This document shows positions 28,288-37,430 of a stretch of DNA of 64,000 bases, one piece after another; position 1 is the first letter of the stretch; every line of letters begins with the position of its first letter. Both the position numbers and the translations under genes were made by a program. The DNA is from an uncultured Flavobacteriaceae bacterium (GTDB lineage Bacteria; Bacteroidota; Bacteroidia; Flavobacteriales; Flavobacteriaceae). Under the pieces are notes generated by a model that worked only from the letters and a program-made list of their open reading frames with translations, was not told where the DNA came from and made no database searches. The DNA lies in NCBI GenBank assembly GCA_947501845.1, contig CANMXP010000023.1:1-64000 (forward strand), in the 5' to 3' direction.

Positions 28288-29193
28288 TTAGTGTTTATTT
28301 TTTTCTGCTTTTCTTTTATCCTCATTTTCTTCTAAGTACTTCTTAAAAACGGTCCAAGAAGTTTCGTTTGGTCTTTTATCTCCTAGTGCTTGTGGCGCTT
28401 TATATTTTGGGTAACGTTCATCTAATATGTTTTGAATTCGCTTCCAAATTTGTTCTTTATCTAAAACACTTTTCCCTGTTGCGTTTGCAATTATCCAACC
28501 TGGTCTGCTTCCCATTTCCATCCATGGTAACCATTGTGACATACGTTGCCATGAAATGTTAGACTGACTAATATTTTTAATTTTAGAATTGGTTAACTCT
28601 TCTGCCTTGTAGTATGTATTAAAGATTTCCATAGCATGATAAGTACCTCCTACATATTTTTGGTAGTCTCCAGCTAAAGGGTTTTTATAAAACAAAGGAA
28701 TTTCATGGGAGGTTACCCCTATCTCACCATATTTTCTAAAGCTAGCTTTTGCTGTAGAGTTTCCATCTTTATCTTTTTCATAAATTGTACTTCTCATGTT
28801 TACGGGGTCATTAGCAACGTGAACTACGTTAACCATCTCTCCTGTCCATGGGTTTTCCCATTCATCAATTATCTCGTTGGTTTTTGGGTCTAGGTACATC
28901 ATAATTTCACGTCCAACTAAATTAAACCCTTTACCTCTAACTGGGTCTTCTAGACACTCACATTGGCGTATATTAAAACCAATAACATTAAATAAATGAC
29001 GATCTTTCTCGCCTTGTACACGGCTATAAATTCGTCCTTCCCACATGCTATACATAGGCTTTCCTTCCTCAAGCGTATGACAAGACATTTTTTGTCTCAC
29101 CTCTAAAGCTTTTTCTCCTTCAAATGTCGCTTCTTGTGAATGCACTCCCATAACAAACACAAGACATAATAGTAGAATGATTTTAGTCTTCAT
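28288..29193 (-). CDS. exported DUF1838 protein, copy 1
   Basis: A 301-residue protein with a signal peptide ending GVHSQ and a DUF1838 body: W-x-G-x-x-Y near 50, NVIGFNIRQC, YLDPKTNEIIDEWENPWTG, VVHVANDPVN, and the C-terminal block WLPWMEMGSRPGW...GKRPNETSWTVFKKY-type ending. It is predicted to be periplasmic. The family has no known function. Two further copies in the window (30266 and 60437) share the ENPWTG/DNPYTG, WLPW and NETSW/TSWTYFK blocks; the repeated use suggests a core role in handling the substrate. Confidence 0.75.
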   Translation of the reverse strand: MKTKIILLLCLVFVMGVHSQEATFEGEKALEVRQKMSCHTLEEGKPMYSMWEGRIYSRVQGEKDRHLFNVIGFNIRQCECLEDPVRGKGFNLVGREIMMYLDPKTNEIIDEWENPWTGEMVNVVHVANDPVNMRSTIYEKDKDGNSTAKASFRKYGEIGVTSHEIPLFYKNPLAGDYQKYVGGTYHAMEIFNTYYKAEELTNSKIKNISQSNISWQRMSQWLPWMEMGSRPGWIIANATGKSVLDKEQIWKRIQNILDERYPKYKAPQALGDKRPNETSWTVFKKYLEENEDKRKAEKNKH

Positions 29194-29205
29194 TTTTTAT
29201 ATAAT

Positions 29206-30165
29206 TTAGTTTATTTTCTCTATAAATTCCCATATAACACCGTTGGGACTTACTACTGAAAAGCCTTTAACTTCCCCATAAGGTTCAATAACTAGTCTTT
29301 GAAATTTTTTATGAATTTCAGCATCTATTTTAGTAAGTGACTGGTAATAGGCTTCTAATCCTTCAACTTCACAACGGTACAACAATAGTCCTCTGTTAGG
29401 TGGGGCTGCCTTTTTTGTGAAATCTTTTCCAGCTACCCCTTCAAATTCACATACTTGAAACATCACATCTCTGGTACCATCTAAAGAGAACATATTCACT
29501 TTACAGGTTACATCTTCAATCATATTTATAGGAATGTTAAACATATTTTCTATAGGGGCTTCTTTTTTTACCTGGTATTCGTTTAAAAGCAAAAAACCTA
29601 AAGTATTCACATAAAAATCTCTTGCTTCATCAAGATTTCTAACCGTTATGGAAGAGTTGTAAACATGTGATGGAATGTTATAACCCTCTAGCAACTCTAA
29701 TGGTGGCTGTACTCTATGTGTAAAGGCTATGATAATATCATCATAACCCTTCATTAATATATCATACAACTCAAATGGACCCATTTTTTGAAGAAGCGGA
29801 TCGCTTAATCCGTGAAAACCTAATTCTCTAATATCATTAAACGTTTGAGCTACTTCTGGTACTCTAAGATTAATATCCATGATACCCCCAATATCCCATG
29901 GGTTTTGAGATGATCTTATGTATTCTTGCTCTACATTGTTATATTTAATTAACCTAATAGAGCCTGCTTCATAATTATTAAATCTTATTAGCTTTTCTGA
30001 AGCTGTAACATTAGGTTCTAAATCCCAGAAATCTAAAACTGTTCTATCCGTTTCATAGCTACCAATAACATCTAGCCCCCCATAATCGCAAAAGAAATGA
30101 GTTACTTTTTCCATATCACCAACACTATATACAACCTCTAATATTGTTTTTAATTTGAACATCAT
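29206..30165 (-). CDS. two-domain VOC protein
   Basis: A 319-residue cytoplasmic paralogue of the 16011-17000 protein. Shared blocks include WDIGGIMDINLRV, PPNRGLLLYRCEV and SPNGVIWEFIEKI. As in that protein, canonical metal ligands are mostly absent from the first module. It is the first gene of a nine-gene minus-strand operon and starts 31 bp from the palindrome at 30197-30229, so it is directly under that control site. Confidence 0.8.
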   Translation of the reverse strand: MMFKLKTILEVVYSVGDMEKVTHFFCDYGGLDVIGSYETDRTVLDFWDLEPNVTASEKLIRFNNYEAGSIRLIKYNNVEQEYIRSSQNPWDIGGIMDINLRVPEVAQTFNDIRELGFHGLSDPLLQKMGPFELYDILMKGYDDIIIAFTHRVQPPLELLEGYNIPSHVYNSSITVRNLDEARDFYVNTLGFLLLNEYQVKKEAPIENMFNIPINMIEDVTCKVNMFSLDGTRDVMFQVCEFEGVAGKDFTKKAAPPNRGLLLYRCEVEGLEAYYQSLTKIDAEIHKKFQRLVIEPYGEVKGFSVVSPNGVIWEFIEKIN

Positions 30166-30196
30166 ATTAATAATTATAGAGCAAGATACTAAAAAT

Positions 30197-30229
30197 AGTT
30201 AACATAATTAACCATTAATAATGTTAATT
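30197..30229. promoter_or_regulatory. 33-bp TTAA palindromic operator, site 2
   Basis: Divergent control region between the 29206-30165 VOC operon (minus) and the Tat-exported DUF1838 gene (plus). Opens with AGTTAAC, has ATTAAC and ATTAAT in the middle, closes with GTTAATT, matching the fixed offsets of the other sites. A possible -7 element TATATTTAT follows 7 bp to the right, towards the plus-strand gene. Confidence 0.8.
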
Positions 30230-30265
30230 ATTTATTTATATTTATGACATTAAAATTTTCCAAAT

Positions 30266-31186
30266 ATGAAAACAGATAAGAATAATATTAGTAGAAGAGC
30301 CTTTATTAACACTACTGCCCTTTCACTAGCTGCAATACCTACTTTAAGTAGTTCTTCTATTTTTAACAAAGACACCAATAACATTCCTCCTTTAAAAAAG
30401 ATTGATAGTGATAAATTTAAAACTTACATACGTTTAATGGGTAGCTTAGAACCTACAACAATTTACAATTGGTTTTCTGGTCATCTTTGGGGTATTGTGC
30501 CAAATGAAGCACCAAAACCATTAACCACTTTACAAGGACTTGCTAAAAGTAATTGGCGGGTTGAAGGTGAGCATATTACTAAAGAAAGTTTTGATCTAGG
30601 TTTTTTTGGTGATTTAGAAAAAGGCAGTGTATTGAGTTCATGGAAAAACCCATATACCAACGAAATTGTTAAGCCTTTTCATTTTATGTACGGAGGTGGT
30701 AGTAAAACCATTTATACTCCAAAAGGCATTAAGTCCGGAGAAAGTCTTAAACCTTATAACACAAATTGGGTGCAATCTGGAGATCAAGTATGGCTAGATG
30801 AATACGGATCACATAGTTTTAAAAATCCTATTCAACCAGATGAATGGCCTATTTCTTCTGCTGGTAAACAATTGCATTTTGGCTCTTCCTCAACTTATAT
30901 AGCCAATGCTAATGAACTCTTTGATGACACATTAGCATCATGCAATCAAAACTTTTTCTGGACTGCAGTCAATTCATGGGAACCTTGGTTACGTATGAGA
31001 CAAAAAGAAGGGTTTGTTATGTGGCGTGCAACTGGAAGAAAAATTACTAATATTTCTGAAATACCAGATGCCATGAAAACATATGTAGACAACGTACAGC
31101 CTAATTATTTTAAAGATGAAACACCTTGGAAAGGAAGACGTAGCACCTATGCCAGTTATAAAAAACTAAGAAAAGGAGAACAATAG
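30266..31186 (+). CDS. Tat-exported DUF1838 protein, copy 2
   Basis: A 306-residue DUF1838 protein with a twin-arginine signal (SRRAFINTTALSLAAIPTL), which implies export in folded form, often because a cofactor or ligand is bound in the cytoplasm. The body has GSLEPTTIYNWFSGHLWG, SWKNPYTNEIVKPFHF, FFWTAVNSWEPWLRMRQ and a YASYKKLRKGEQ end. Monocistronic by layout: it ends 7 bp from the convergent CpcT/CpeT gene. The function of the family is unknown. Confidence 0.78.
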   Translation: MKTDKNNISRRAFINTTALSLAAIPTLSSSSIFNKDTNNIPPLKKIDSDKFKTYIRLMGSLEPTTIYNWFSGHLWGIVPNEAPKPLTTLQGLAKSNWRVEGEHITKESFDLGFFGDLEKGSVLSSWKNPYTNEIVKPFHFMYGGGSKTIYTPKGIKSGESLKPYNTNWVQSGDQVWLDEYGSHSFKNPIQPDEWPISSAGKQLHFGSSSTYIANANELFDDTLASCNQNFFWTAVNSWEPWLRMRQKEGFVMWRATGRKITNISEIPDAMKTYVDNVQPNYFKDETPWKGRRSTYASYKKLRKGEQ

Positions 31187-31192
31187 ACTTTA

Positions 31193-32266
31193 TTATGAAC
31201 CAGGCCTAAGTTCTTGTTGTAATTTTATATTTCTTTGAGTTTTTAAATCACATTGAACTCGAATCCATCCTGGATTAAAACCAATACGATCGGCTCCAGG
31301 GTTTCCCCATGAATAAATTAATGTTTTATTGGTAGCTTTATCTAAAATATAAATTACAAATGTTTCTCTATGCATTCCAAAAGACCATGTATTTCGCATA
31401 CCCAAGAGCATATTTCGTCCGTCTGGATAACTAAATAAGAACTCTCCTCCCTGATCATAAATATCAATATAATGTTTGGTTATAGTAGGTCTGCCATTGG
31501 TATCATTTGGAAAATCTACCATACATGTAAAACACCTTGCTTTTTCTAACATAAAAGGTGTTGACTCTTTTTCTTCTGTATTACTTTCAAGAAAATTAAA
31601 CGTATTTTCAGTTATTTCGAATTGATAATCTGAATGTTCATTTTCTTTACTTTTACATTGATTATGATCTGTTTTTGCTAAAAAACCATAACCATTTCGT
31701 TTTAATATTAAAGGACAACCTTCATATAATTTTTTAGAATCTGGTTTCAAAACACTTATGCTGTCAAAGCTTTTACCCATAGATAGTATTGGCTCTTTAA
31801 TATTAAAATGATAGACCTTTATCCTCAAACCTTTAATCTCATCATCTGGTATCAATTGATAAATGCATTGCCTAGTAATATTTAACGGGTCATTATCTTG
31901 ATATTCTTCAGCATATACGGCCCCAACTCCGAAATTTGAATTTTGAAATTGTTTTACTGAAACATGTACACGATTATGTATCTTATTTTGCTTTTTCGTA
32001 TTCTGAATCTTATCAAAATCTAACTGCTCAACATTATCATATTCGCCCTCCCAAATATGTAGTAAATAATCTAGTTCTCTTTCTGGATATGAAAACTTTC
32101 TATTAGCTTGTATACTTGATTTTAAACGTTTTTGTGTTGTTTTAGAGGTGACTCCCATTTCTGGCGAACTAGACAGTGGTTTCTTATTTTTATTACCTTG
32201 AGCGTTGCTCACAAAAAAACCCATTAGAAAAAGATGGGTTATTATAATTTTCTTAATGGGTTTCAT
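31193..32266 (-). CDS. exported CpcT/CpeT-family (chromophore lyase-like) protein
   Basis: A 357-residue protein with a signal peptide ending SNAQG. The central region matches the CpcT/CpeT fold: LDYLLHIWEGEYDNVEQ, VYAEEYQDNDPLNITRQCIYQL, then FDSISVLKPDSKKLYEGCPLILKR. In cyanobacteria this ten-stranded barrel attaches phycocyanobilin to beta-Cys-153 of phycocyanin; no phycobiliproteins exist in flavobacteria, so here it more likely binds a bilin-like or other hydrophobic ligand in the periplasm. The C-terminal 150 residues (MLLGMRNTWSFGMHRETFVIY) extend beyond the family core. Last gene of the hyuB operon. Confidence 0.75.
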   Translation of the reverse strand: MKPIKKIIITHLFLMGFFVSNAQGNKNKKPLSSSPEMGVTSKTTQKRLKSSIQANRKFSYPERELDYLLHIWEGEYDNVEQLDFDKIQNTKKQNKIHNRVHVSVKQFQNSNFGVGAVYAEEYQDNDPLNITRQCIYQLIPDDEIKGLRIKVYHFNIKEPILSMGKSFDSISVLKPDSKKLYEGCPLILKRNGYGFLAKTDHNQCKSKENEHSDYQFEITENTFNFLESNTEEKESTPFMLEKARCFTCMVDFPNDTNGRPTITKHYIDIYDQGGEFLFSYPDGRNMLLGMRNTWSFGMHRETFVIYILDKATNKTLIYSWGNPGADRIGFNPGWIRVQCDLKTQRNIKLQQELRPGS

Positions 32267-32284
32267 ATTGAGTTTGGTTAGTTT

Positions 32285-32704
32285 TTATTTTTCAAGCCAA
32301 TCGCCTATTCCATAAGGATCGGGATGGGGAGCAGATACGTGCTCATGTCTAATTTTCCAATCGTTATTTTCTCTTTTAAATACAAAGGAAGCTCTAAACG
32401 TATTAAAAACCTTTTCTCCTTTAACGTCTAAATACAATTCTGTTATACCACTAATCCATCCTATATCTCCAACGATTTCTTCAAAAGGTCCTTCTGTCCA
32501 TACAATTTTGGTCATAGCAATGGGAGAATTTGTAAAATCTGACCAACCTTTAGAGATTAAGTCAAATCCTTTTGTACTATATCGTGGTCCTTCTAAAACC
32601 ACATAGGTTTTTTCGTCTTTGCAGTAGCCATTCTTGATTTCTTCAATATCTCTATCTATAATTGCATTAAAAAATTTTGTAATTCTATCGTGAAGTTCTG
32701 CCAT
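32285..32704 (-). CDS. SnoaL/NTF2-like protein
   Basis: A 139-residue cone-shaped fold protein of the NTF2-like (SnoaL/DUF4440) group: an N-terminal helix (ITKFFNAIIDRDIEEIKNGY), then strands IGWISGITELYL and FRASFVFKRENNDWKIRHEHVS with the typical W-K-I-x-H ending. These proteins act as cyclases, isomerases or small-ligand binders. Overlaps the upstream small gene by 1 bp and precedes the CpcT/CpeT gene, so it likely acts on the same compound. Cytoplasmic. Confidence 0.75.
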   Translation of the reverse strand: MAELHDRITKFFNAIIDRDIEEIKNGYCKDEKTYVVLEGPRYSTKGFDLISKGWSDFTNSPIAMTKIVWTEGPFEEIVGDIGWISGITELYLDVKGEKVFNTFRASFVFKRENNDWKIRHEHVSAPHPDPYGIGDWLEK

Positions 32705-33057
32705 TACATTTCATTTATATCATTGGCAATATCTTCAATACTTTTATCTGGATTTTCAAGCTCTTCCATTTCTTGCTGTACAATACGAAGTATCCTTGAA
32801 ATATATTCACTATGCCAAGTTTGACGTTCTTCTTCTATTTCTTTTGAATCTGGTACGTAATTTTCAATTTCTTCTCTTAAAACCAATCCTTTTTTCTCAA
32901 GAATGCGTTCAATACTATCCATACGCTCTCGCATCACAGCCAACTCACCTGCTACTGCCATGGTAATGTTTAACACACGTTCTACAGCTGGATCATCATG
33001 AAAATAAGGGCGTTTTCCTTTTGATTTGCTAGAGGCCAATTTTATATAATCAATCAT
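32704..33057 (-). CDS. small helical protein of unknown function
   Basis: A 117-residue protein, charged and helix-rich, with a possible coiled-coil around residues 35-60 (AVMRERMDSIERILEKKG) and an acidic C-terminal half. No signal peptide and no recognised family. It lies between the methyltransferase and the SnoaL-like gene with a 12-bp gap and 1-bp overlap, which supports translation and a role as an accessory or subunit of one of those enzymes. Confidence 0.6.
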   Translation of the reverse strand: MIDYIKLASSKSKGKRPYFHDDPAVERVLNITMAVAGELAVMRERMDSIERILEKKGLVLREEIENYVPDSKEIEEERQTWHSEYISRILRIVQQEMEELENPDKSIEDIANDINEM

Positions 33058-33069
33058 AATTGTTTCTTT

Positions 33070-34254
33070 TTAATTTTTTATAGCTCCAAACACGTTCCAA
33101 ATTGGCGACCTTCCATGATCTTCAGGTTCTTCTGCATTTTGACTTCCATCGTCTAAATCATTTTCAGCCTTTGCGCCTATTTGCATAAAATCTTCTTCTT
33201 TAAATCCAGAAGCTTTCATTAAATCTAATGGCTCTATATCATGCATTTTAGACCAATACGGTTCTGAATTGTTCAAAGCATCCCAATCTCTTATAAATTT
33301 TTCAAATAAACTCATATCATCTGTATATTGAGGTTGCTCTATGTGAAGTGTCAATCCGCCAGGTTTAAGTACCCTATATACCTCATTCATTATCTTATAA
33401 ATAGACTTTCCGCCTGTTTCGTGAAAAAACATGGTAGACTGCACCCAATCAAAAGATTCATCTTCAAATGTAGTTTTTGCTGCATCCATTTGCATGAATT
33501 TAACGTTGGTAATTCCTAAATCCATTGCTCTTGCATGTGCATAGCGAAGCATAGGAGCACCCGTATCAATTGCAATGACTTCTGCATCAGGGAAAGCTCT
33601 TGCTATTGGTAATACATTATGCCCCATGCCACAGCCTATATCTAATATTCTTTTGGGGTTAAAATTGGGATCATTTTTCCTTACCCAATTTGTAATTGCC
33701 TTTCCTCCACCATCGTTATATCTCCCTAAAAGGCCTGCAGTAGTAACAAAAATACCAGAATCATAATTTGCAGCAGGCGTTACATCATCTTCAATGAGTT
33801 CTGTATGATAACTCCCTGGCATTAAATGGTTGTCTACGGCTAACAAATATGCTGGTATTTCACAATTTGAATCTAAAACTAAACTGGCTTTGCCTGCATT
33901 TAGCGTTCTGGCTTTATCTCTTAGTGCTTCAGCTTGACGCAATACAATGGAGCGCCCTGCCTGCTGACGCATTTCCATAGTACTTCTGCGTAAAGACGAC
34001 CATATTTGGTAATGAGGGTCTTTAGCTATTTCTTGTCCTAGCTCTTTAGTATCTCTTATTGCTCTACCGTGCTTTTTTTCAAATTTTGGCTCTACTCGTG
34101 TTTCATAGGCTATTTTATTGCCTTGAGAAACGTGCGCCAAATGTTTATTTAAATTCGCCAGAAAATTATATCTGGCTCTTTCATCGTGTGTGGTTTCAGG
34201 AAGCATTGCATGTTTTGCAATTTTATTCCAAACTGGTGGTATATTCTTAGCCAT
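33070..34254 (-). CDS. SAM-dependent class I methyltransferase
   Basis: A 394-residue protein. The C-terminal half is a class I methyltransferase: motif I ILDIGCGMGHNVLPIA, motif II VIAIDTGAPMLRYA, then MDAAKTTFEDESFDWVQ and VYRVLKPGGLTLHIEQPQ. The N-terminal 150 residues are an alpha-helical region rich in Arg/Lys without a known domain. The order of motifs resembles the UbiE/ubiquinone type. The acceptor is unknown; in the operon with hyuB it could methylate, or as in some catabolic routes demethylate, a pathway intermediate. Confidence 0.82.
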   Translation of the reverse strand: MAKNIPPVWNKIAKHAMLPETTHDERARYNFLANLNKHLAHVSQGNKIAYETRVEPKFEKKHGRAIRDTKELGQEIAKDPHYQIWSSLRRSTMEMRQQAGRSIVLRQAEALRDKARTLNAGKASLVLDSNCEIPAYLLAVDNHLMPGSYHTELIEDDVTPAANYDSGIFVTTAGLLGRYNDGGGKAITNWVRKNDPNFNPKRILDIGCGMGHNVLPIARAFPDAEVIAIDTGAPMLRYAHARAMDLGITNVKFMQMDAAKTTFEDESFDWVQSTMFFHETGGKSIYKIMNEVYRVLKPGGLTLHIEQPQYTDDMSLFEKFIRDWDALNNSEPYWSKMHDIEPLDLMKASGFKEEDFMQIGAKAENDLDDGSQNAEEPEDHGRSPIWNVFGAIKN

Positions 34255-34265
34255 TTTTATTTTTT

Positions 34266-35885
34266 TTAATTGATGTAACCTAATACTTTATCTTCTTCAA
34301 TTAAGCTTTTGTCTCGTTTTGAAGGATCTCCATATCCGCCGCCTCCAGGTAAAGTTAATATTAATTCTTCTCCAGAATGTAATTTATCTAATCCTTTAGG
34401 CGGAAAATCTCTTTTAGGAATAATCTCCATAGATCCCATTTGACCATCTTCACCTAGCAATATTCCTTTTGCAGGCGTTTGTGTTTTCTCTGTTAACAAC
34501 GATATGTTTAATGGATATTCTCCCACATTTTTAAAACTGAAACGTTGCCCTAAACCGCCTCTAAATTCACCTTGTCCTCCTGAATTAGGTACTAGTGATT
34601 TTTCGGTAACTAAAACGGCAATATCTGTTTCTAACACTTCAATGGGTACATTGGCAACATTGGTTGGAAAGCTTAATACATGCTCGCCATCCATATTTGG
34701 TCTAGCGCCATAGCCTCCATTTAAAAAGAAATACTCTACAAATTCTTTGCCCTTATGTTCACCATTTAGTACGATACACCAACAAGCACTACCGCAATCT
34801 GCTTGCACTTGCTTTGGTACTGCTTTGGCTAATGCACCAAAAACCACTGAGTGTAGCATATTCCCAGTAATATTTCTGGCACCTAGTGGCGATGGTTTTT
34901 GTGCATTTACTAAACAACCTTTAGGTGCTGTAACTTTTATAGGATAGAAGGATCCGTCGTTATTAGGAACATCTGGACTAAACGTACATTTAATAGGATA
35001 CGCTGTATACGCATAGGTGTAATTTAGTACCGCATTAATACTTAGAGGATGTGCCCCTGAAGTTCCTGTATAATCGGCATGAATTTCGTCTCCTTTTATA
35101 TTTACAGTGATTTCAAAATGACACTTATTTCCGCGTCCATCACCGTCTGTATCATATTCATAAGTGTAGCTCCCATCTGGTGCCTCTAATAAGGCTTCTC
35201 TCATAGCTTTTTCTGAAGCATTAATTACAGCATCTGCCAAATCTTGAAGGTCTTCTAGATTGTTTTCTTCCATGAGCTTCATTAAGGATTTTATTCCTTG
35301 ATCATTGGCTGCAATTTGTGCTCTAATGTCTCCTACAGTTTGGTCTGCTGCTCTTACATTGTGTTCTAAAATATTAAACAAGGTATCATTAGGTGTTCCT
35401 TCTGAAATTAATTTAGTAGGTGGTACCATAAGTCCTTCTTCATATAAATCTCTTGAACCTGCTCCCCAAAGCACACCGCCCATGTCTGGTGAATGTGCAA
35501 TGGTGCCGATAAAACCAATTAAGTTTTTCTGGTAAAATATTGGAGAAACAATGCCAATATCTGGTTTATGCCCTGCACACAACCATGGATCATTTGTCAT
35601 TACCACATCACCATCTTTCCATGTGTTTTCGGGAAAATAATCTTTTAATAAAGCCTTTGTTAACATAGGCAATACACCTAAAAACGAGGGTACAGAAACA
35701 CTTGATTGTGCAATAGACCTCCCTTTTTTATCCATTAATACCACTGCAAAATCGTTAGATTCTCGTGTTACTGTTGAAAAAGACGTACGCTGAAGTGTTG
35801 TTCCTGCTTCGTCTACTATACTTATGAGCCTTGACCATAAAATACTCAAGGCAATTGGATCAAATTTTGTTTGTGTTACTTGCAT
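34266..35885 (-). CDS. hyuB: hydantoinase B / oxoprolinase beta-type subunit
   Basis: A 539-residue HyuB-family subunit. With a HyuA partner such proteins open lactam or imide rings (N-methylhydantoin, 5-oxoproline) or carboxylate ketones, at the cost of ATP. Motifs: SVSVPSFLGVLPML, MTNDPWLCAGHKPDIGIVSP, HSPDMGGVLWGAGSRDLYEEG, GGQGEFRGGLGQ and the C-terminal GGGGYGDPSKRD. Length is typical. It is separated from the hyuA operon by a gap containing a TTAA palindrome, so the two subunits are made from different transcripts. The His and Asp/Glu residues of the family are present, so activity is expected. Confidence 0.9.
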   Translation of the reverse strand: MQVTQTKFDPIALSILWSRLISIVDEAGTTLQRTSFSTVTRESNDFAVVLMDKKGRSIAQSSVSVPSFLGVLPMLTKALLKDYFPENTWKDGDVVMTNDPWLCAGHKPDIGIVSPIFYQKNLIGFIGTIAHSPDMGGVLWGAGSRDLYEEGLMVPPTKLISEGTPNDTLFNILEHNVRAADQTVGDIRAQIAANDQGIKSLMKLMEENNLEDLQDLADAVINASEKAMREALLEAPDGSYTYEYDTDGDGRGNKCHFEITVNIKGDEIHADYTGTSGAHPLSINAVLNYTYAYTAYPIKCTFSPDVPNNDGSFYPIKVTAPKGCLVNAQKPSPLGARNITGNMLHSVVFGALAKAVPKQVQADCGSACWCIVLNGEHKGKEFVEYFFLNGGYGARPNMDGEHVLSFPTNVANVPIEVLETDIAVLVTEKSLVPNSGGQGEFRGGLGQRFSFKNVGEYPLNISLLTEKTQTPAKGILLGEDGQMGSMEIIPKRDFPPKGLDKLHSGEELILTLPGGGGYGDPSKRDKSLIEEDKVLGYIN

Positions 35886-35903
35886 AATTTAAGTACTACT
35901 TAA

Positions 35904-35928
35904 AATTAGTTAACTAAGTTAACTAATT
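35904..35928. promoter_or_regulatory. 25-bp perfect palindrome, half-unit operator, site 3
   Basis: A perfect palindrome around one central A, 19 bp upstream of the hyuB start. It contains the core GTTAACTAAGTTAAC, i.e. one half-unit (two TTAA cores 9 bp apart) of the 33-bp element found seven times elsewhere. It is the only site in the window with a single unit, and it resolves the repeating unit of the larger sites. Confidence 0.75.
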
Positions 35929-36002
35929 TTTATTAAAAAAACTGTCTTTCAATACAAAACTTAGCTATTGCAGCATAGATTTTGCTTATTATTAATTTCT
36001 AT

Positions 36003-37430
36003 TTAATTTAGTGTTCTTCCTAAAATTCTACCAAAGCTTAACGCTGGAGTTATTGCCATACCACTACAAAATGAACTTCCGCTAGTTGCTCCCAGCCCTA
36101 AAAACTCACCTGCTGCGTATAACCCTTCCATTGGTTGGCCTTTGGAATTTAGTATTTGAAGATCTTTATTTACTTTAATTCCTCCAAAAGTTACCAATAC
36201 AGATGCATGCACCTTTAAAGCATAAAATGGCGCTGCTGTTATGGCATCTTCCAGATATTTTCTACCAAAATCAGGGTCTTTTTTATCCACTACCATTTGA
36301 TTGTAATCTTTTATAGTTGATTTTAGATTATCAACTGGCAAACCCGTTTTTAAAGCTAAGCTTTCAATGGAATCTGCCATTTTTAAAGCGACATTTTTCT
36401 TAGCTTCTTCTCGCATTTGTTCAACCGACCAACCTATCATTAAAGGGTTATGATTCCCATTATTATCTTTAGATACCAGTGCCTTTTCATCAAAAACCAC
36501 CCAAAAACACCAATCTGGTTGTTTCATGGTTGTTAGTTCTCTTTTTTCGGCATCTATTTCATCTTCATTTATAAATCGCTTTCCGTGAGCATTTACATAA
36601 ATATCTCGTGGTTGACGATATATAGATGTTAAAACCATAGCCCAAGCTTTATTGAAATCTACACGGCCACTGCCTTCTTCCTGTTCAATTCCACCCAGGC
36701 TTGGTAAATGATATTTTCCAAACCTAAATTGTCCACCTTGGTTTTCAACAATCCTATGACCCTCTGCTGTAGCAGTTGGATAACAACTACTTACTAAAGG
36801 TATATCTCCATGTTTTTCTTTAAAATAAGCCGGATTGCTACCATAACCTCCTGTTGTAATGACTATGTTGTTTCCTAAATACTGTTTTTCTCCTTCAGGA
36901 GTATCACAGACAACCGTATCAAAACGATTTACTGATTTCCCTAGACCTTTAAATTTATTATTAAAATGAATATCTATATGTCCACTATACACATATTTTT
37001 CCCAAACTGGTAACATCACTTTATATATACTTAAAGCTTTCTCTGGTCCATAAATAGTTCTAGGTGTTTCATAAGCTACATGCCCGTATATAATTCTTGG
37101 ACATTCAGGCGCCCATTCCATACCTAATTCATCTAGCCATTCAATGGTTTTTGGTGCTTCAAAAACAGCTCTTTCTGTAAGGTCTAAATCTCCAGATTTA
37201 TTATTGATTTTATAAATCTCTTCCAAGTGTTTTTCTGGTGAATCTTCAATACCTTTTTCCTTTTGTAATCTAACACCTCCTGCACTCATATGGCCTCCTG
37301 ACCAATGCAAAGCACCACCAACATAGTCTACCTTCTCAACGACCCCTACTTTAAGGCCTCGCTCTGCTGCTGTTATAGCACATGTCATACCTGAGGTTCC
37401 TGCTCCTATTATTAATATATCGTACTGCAT
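36003..37430 (-). CDS. FAD-dependent dehydrogenase, fumarate reductase / ketosteroid-dehydrogenase flavoprotein family
   Basis: A 475-residue FAD_binding_2 flavoprotein that likely adds or removes hydrogens across a C=C bond next to a carbonyl. The FAD site is DILIIGAGTSGMTCAITAAE at the N-terminus; the second conserved block is GLYAAGEFLGLGATSGSSF near the C-terminus. No signal peptide or covalent flavin/heme domain is seen, so it is cytoplasmic and single-domain. The ATG overlaps the hyuA stop (TAATG), hence the two are coupled and probably act on the same substrate in sequence. Confidence 0.87.
   Translation of the reverse strand: MQYDILIIGAGTSGMTCAITAAERGLKVGVVEKVDYVGGALHWSGGHMSAGGVRLQKEKGIEDSPEKHLEEIYKINNKSGDLDLTERAVFEAPKTIEWLDELGMEWAPECPRIIYGHVAYETPRTIYGPEKALSIYKVMLPVWEKYVYSGHIDIHFNNKFKGLGKSVNRFDTVVCDTPEGEKQYLGNNIVITTGGYGSNPAYFKEKHGDIPLVSSCYPTATAEGHRIVENQGGQFRFGKYHLPSLGGIEQEEGSGRVDFNKAWAMVLTSIYRQPRDIYVNAHGKRFINEDEIDAEKRELTTMKQPDWCFWVVFDEKALVSKDNNGNHNPLMIGWSVEQMREEAKKNVALKMADSIESLALKTGLPVDNLKSTIKDYNQMVVDKKDPDFGRKYLEDAITAAPFYALKVHASVLVTFGGIKVNKDLQILNSKGQPMEGLYAAGEFLGLGATSGSSFCSGMAITPALSFGRILGRTLN

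Noticed and set aside
31193-32266. True phycobiliprotein lyase
   Set aside because: The protein is exported and no phycobiliprotein or bilin synthesis gene is present, so a lyase role in light harvesting is implausible.
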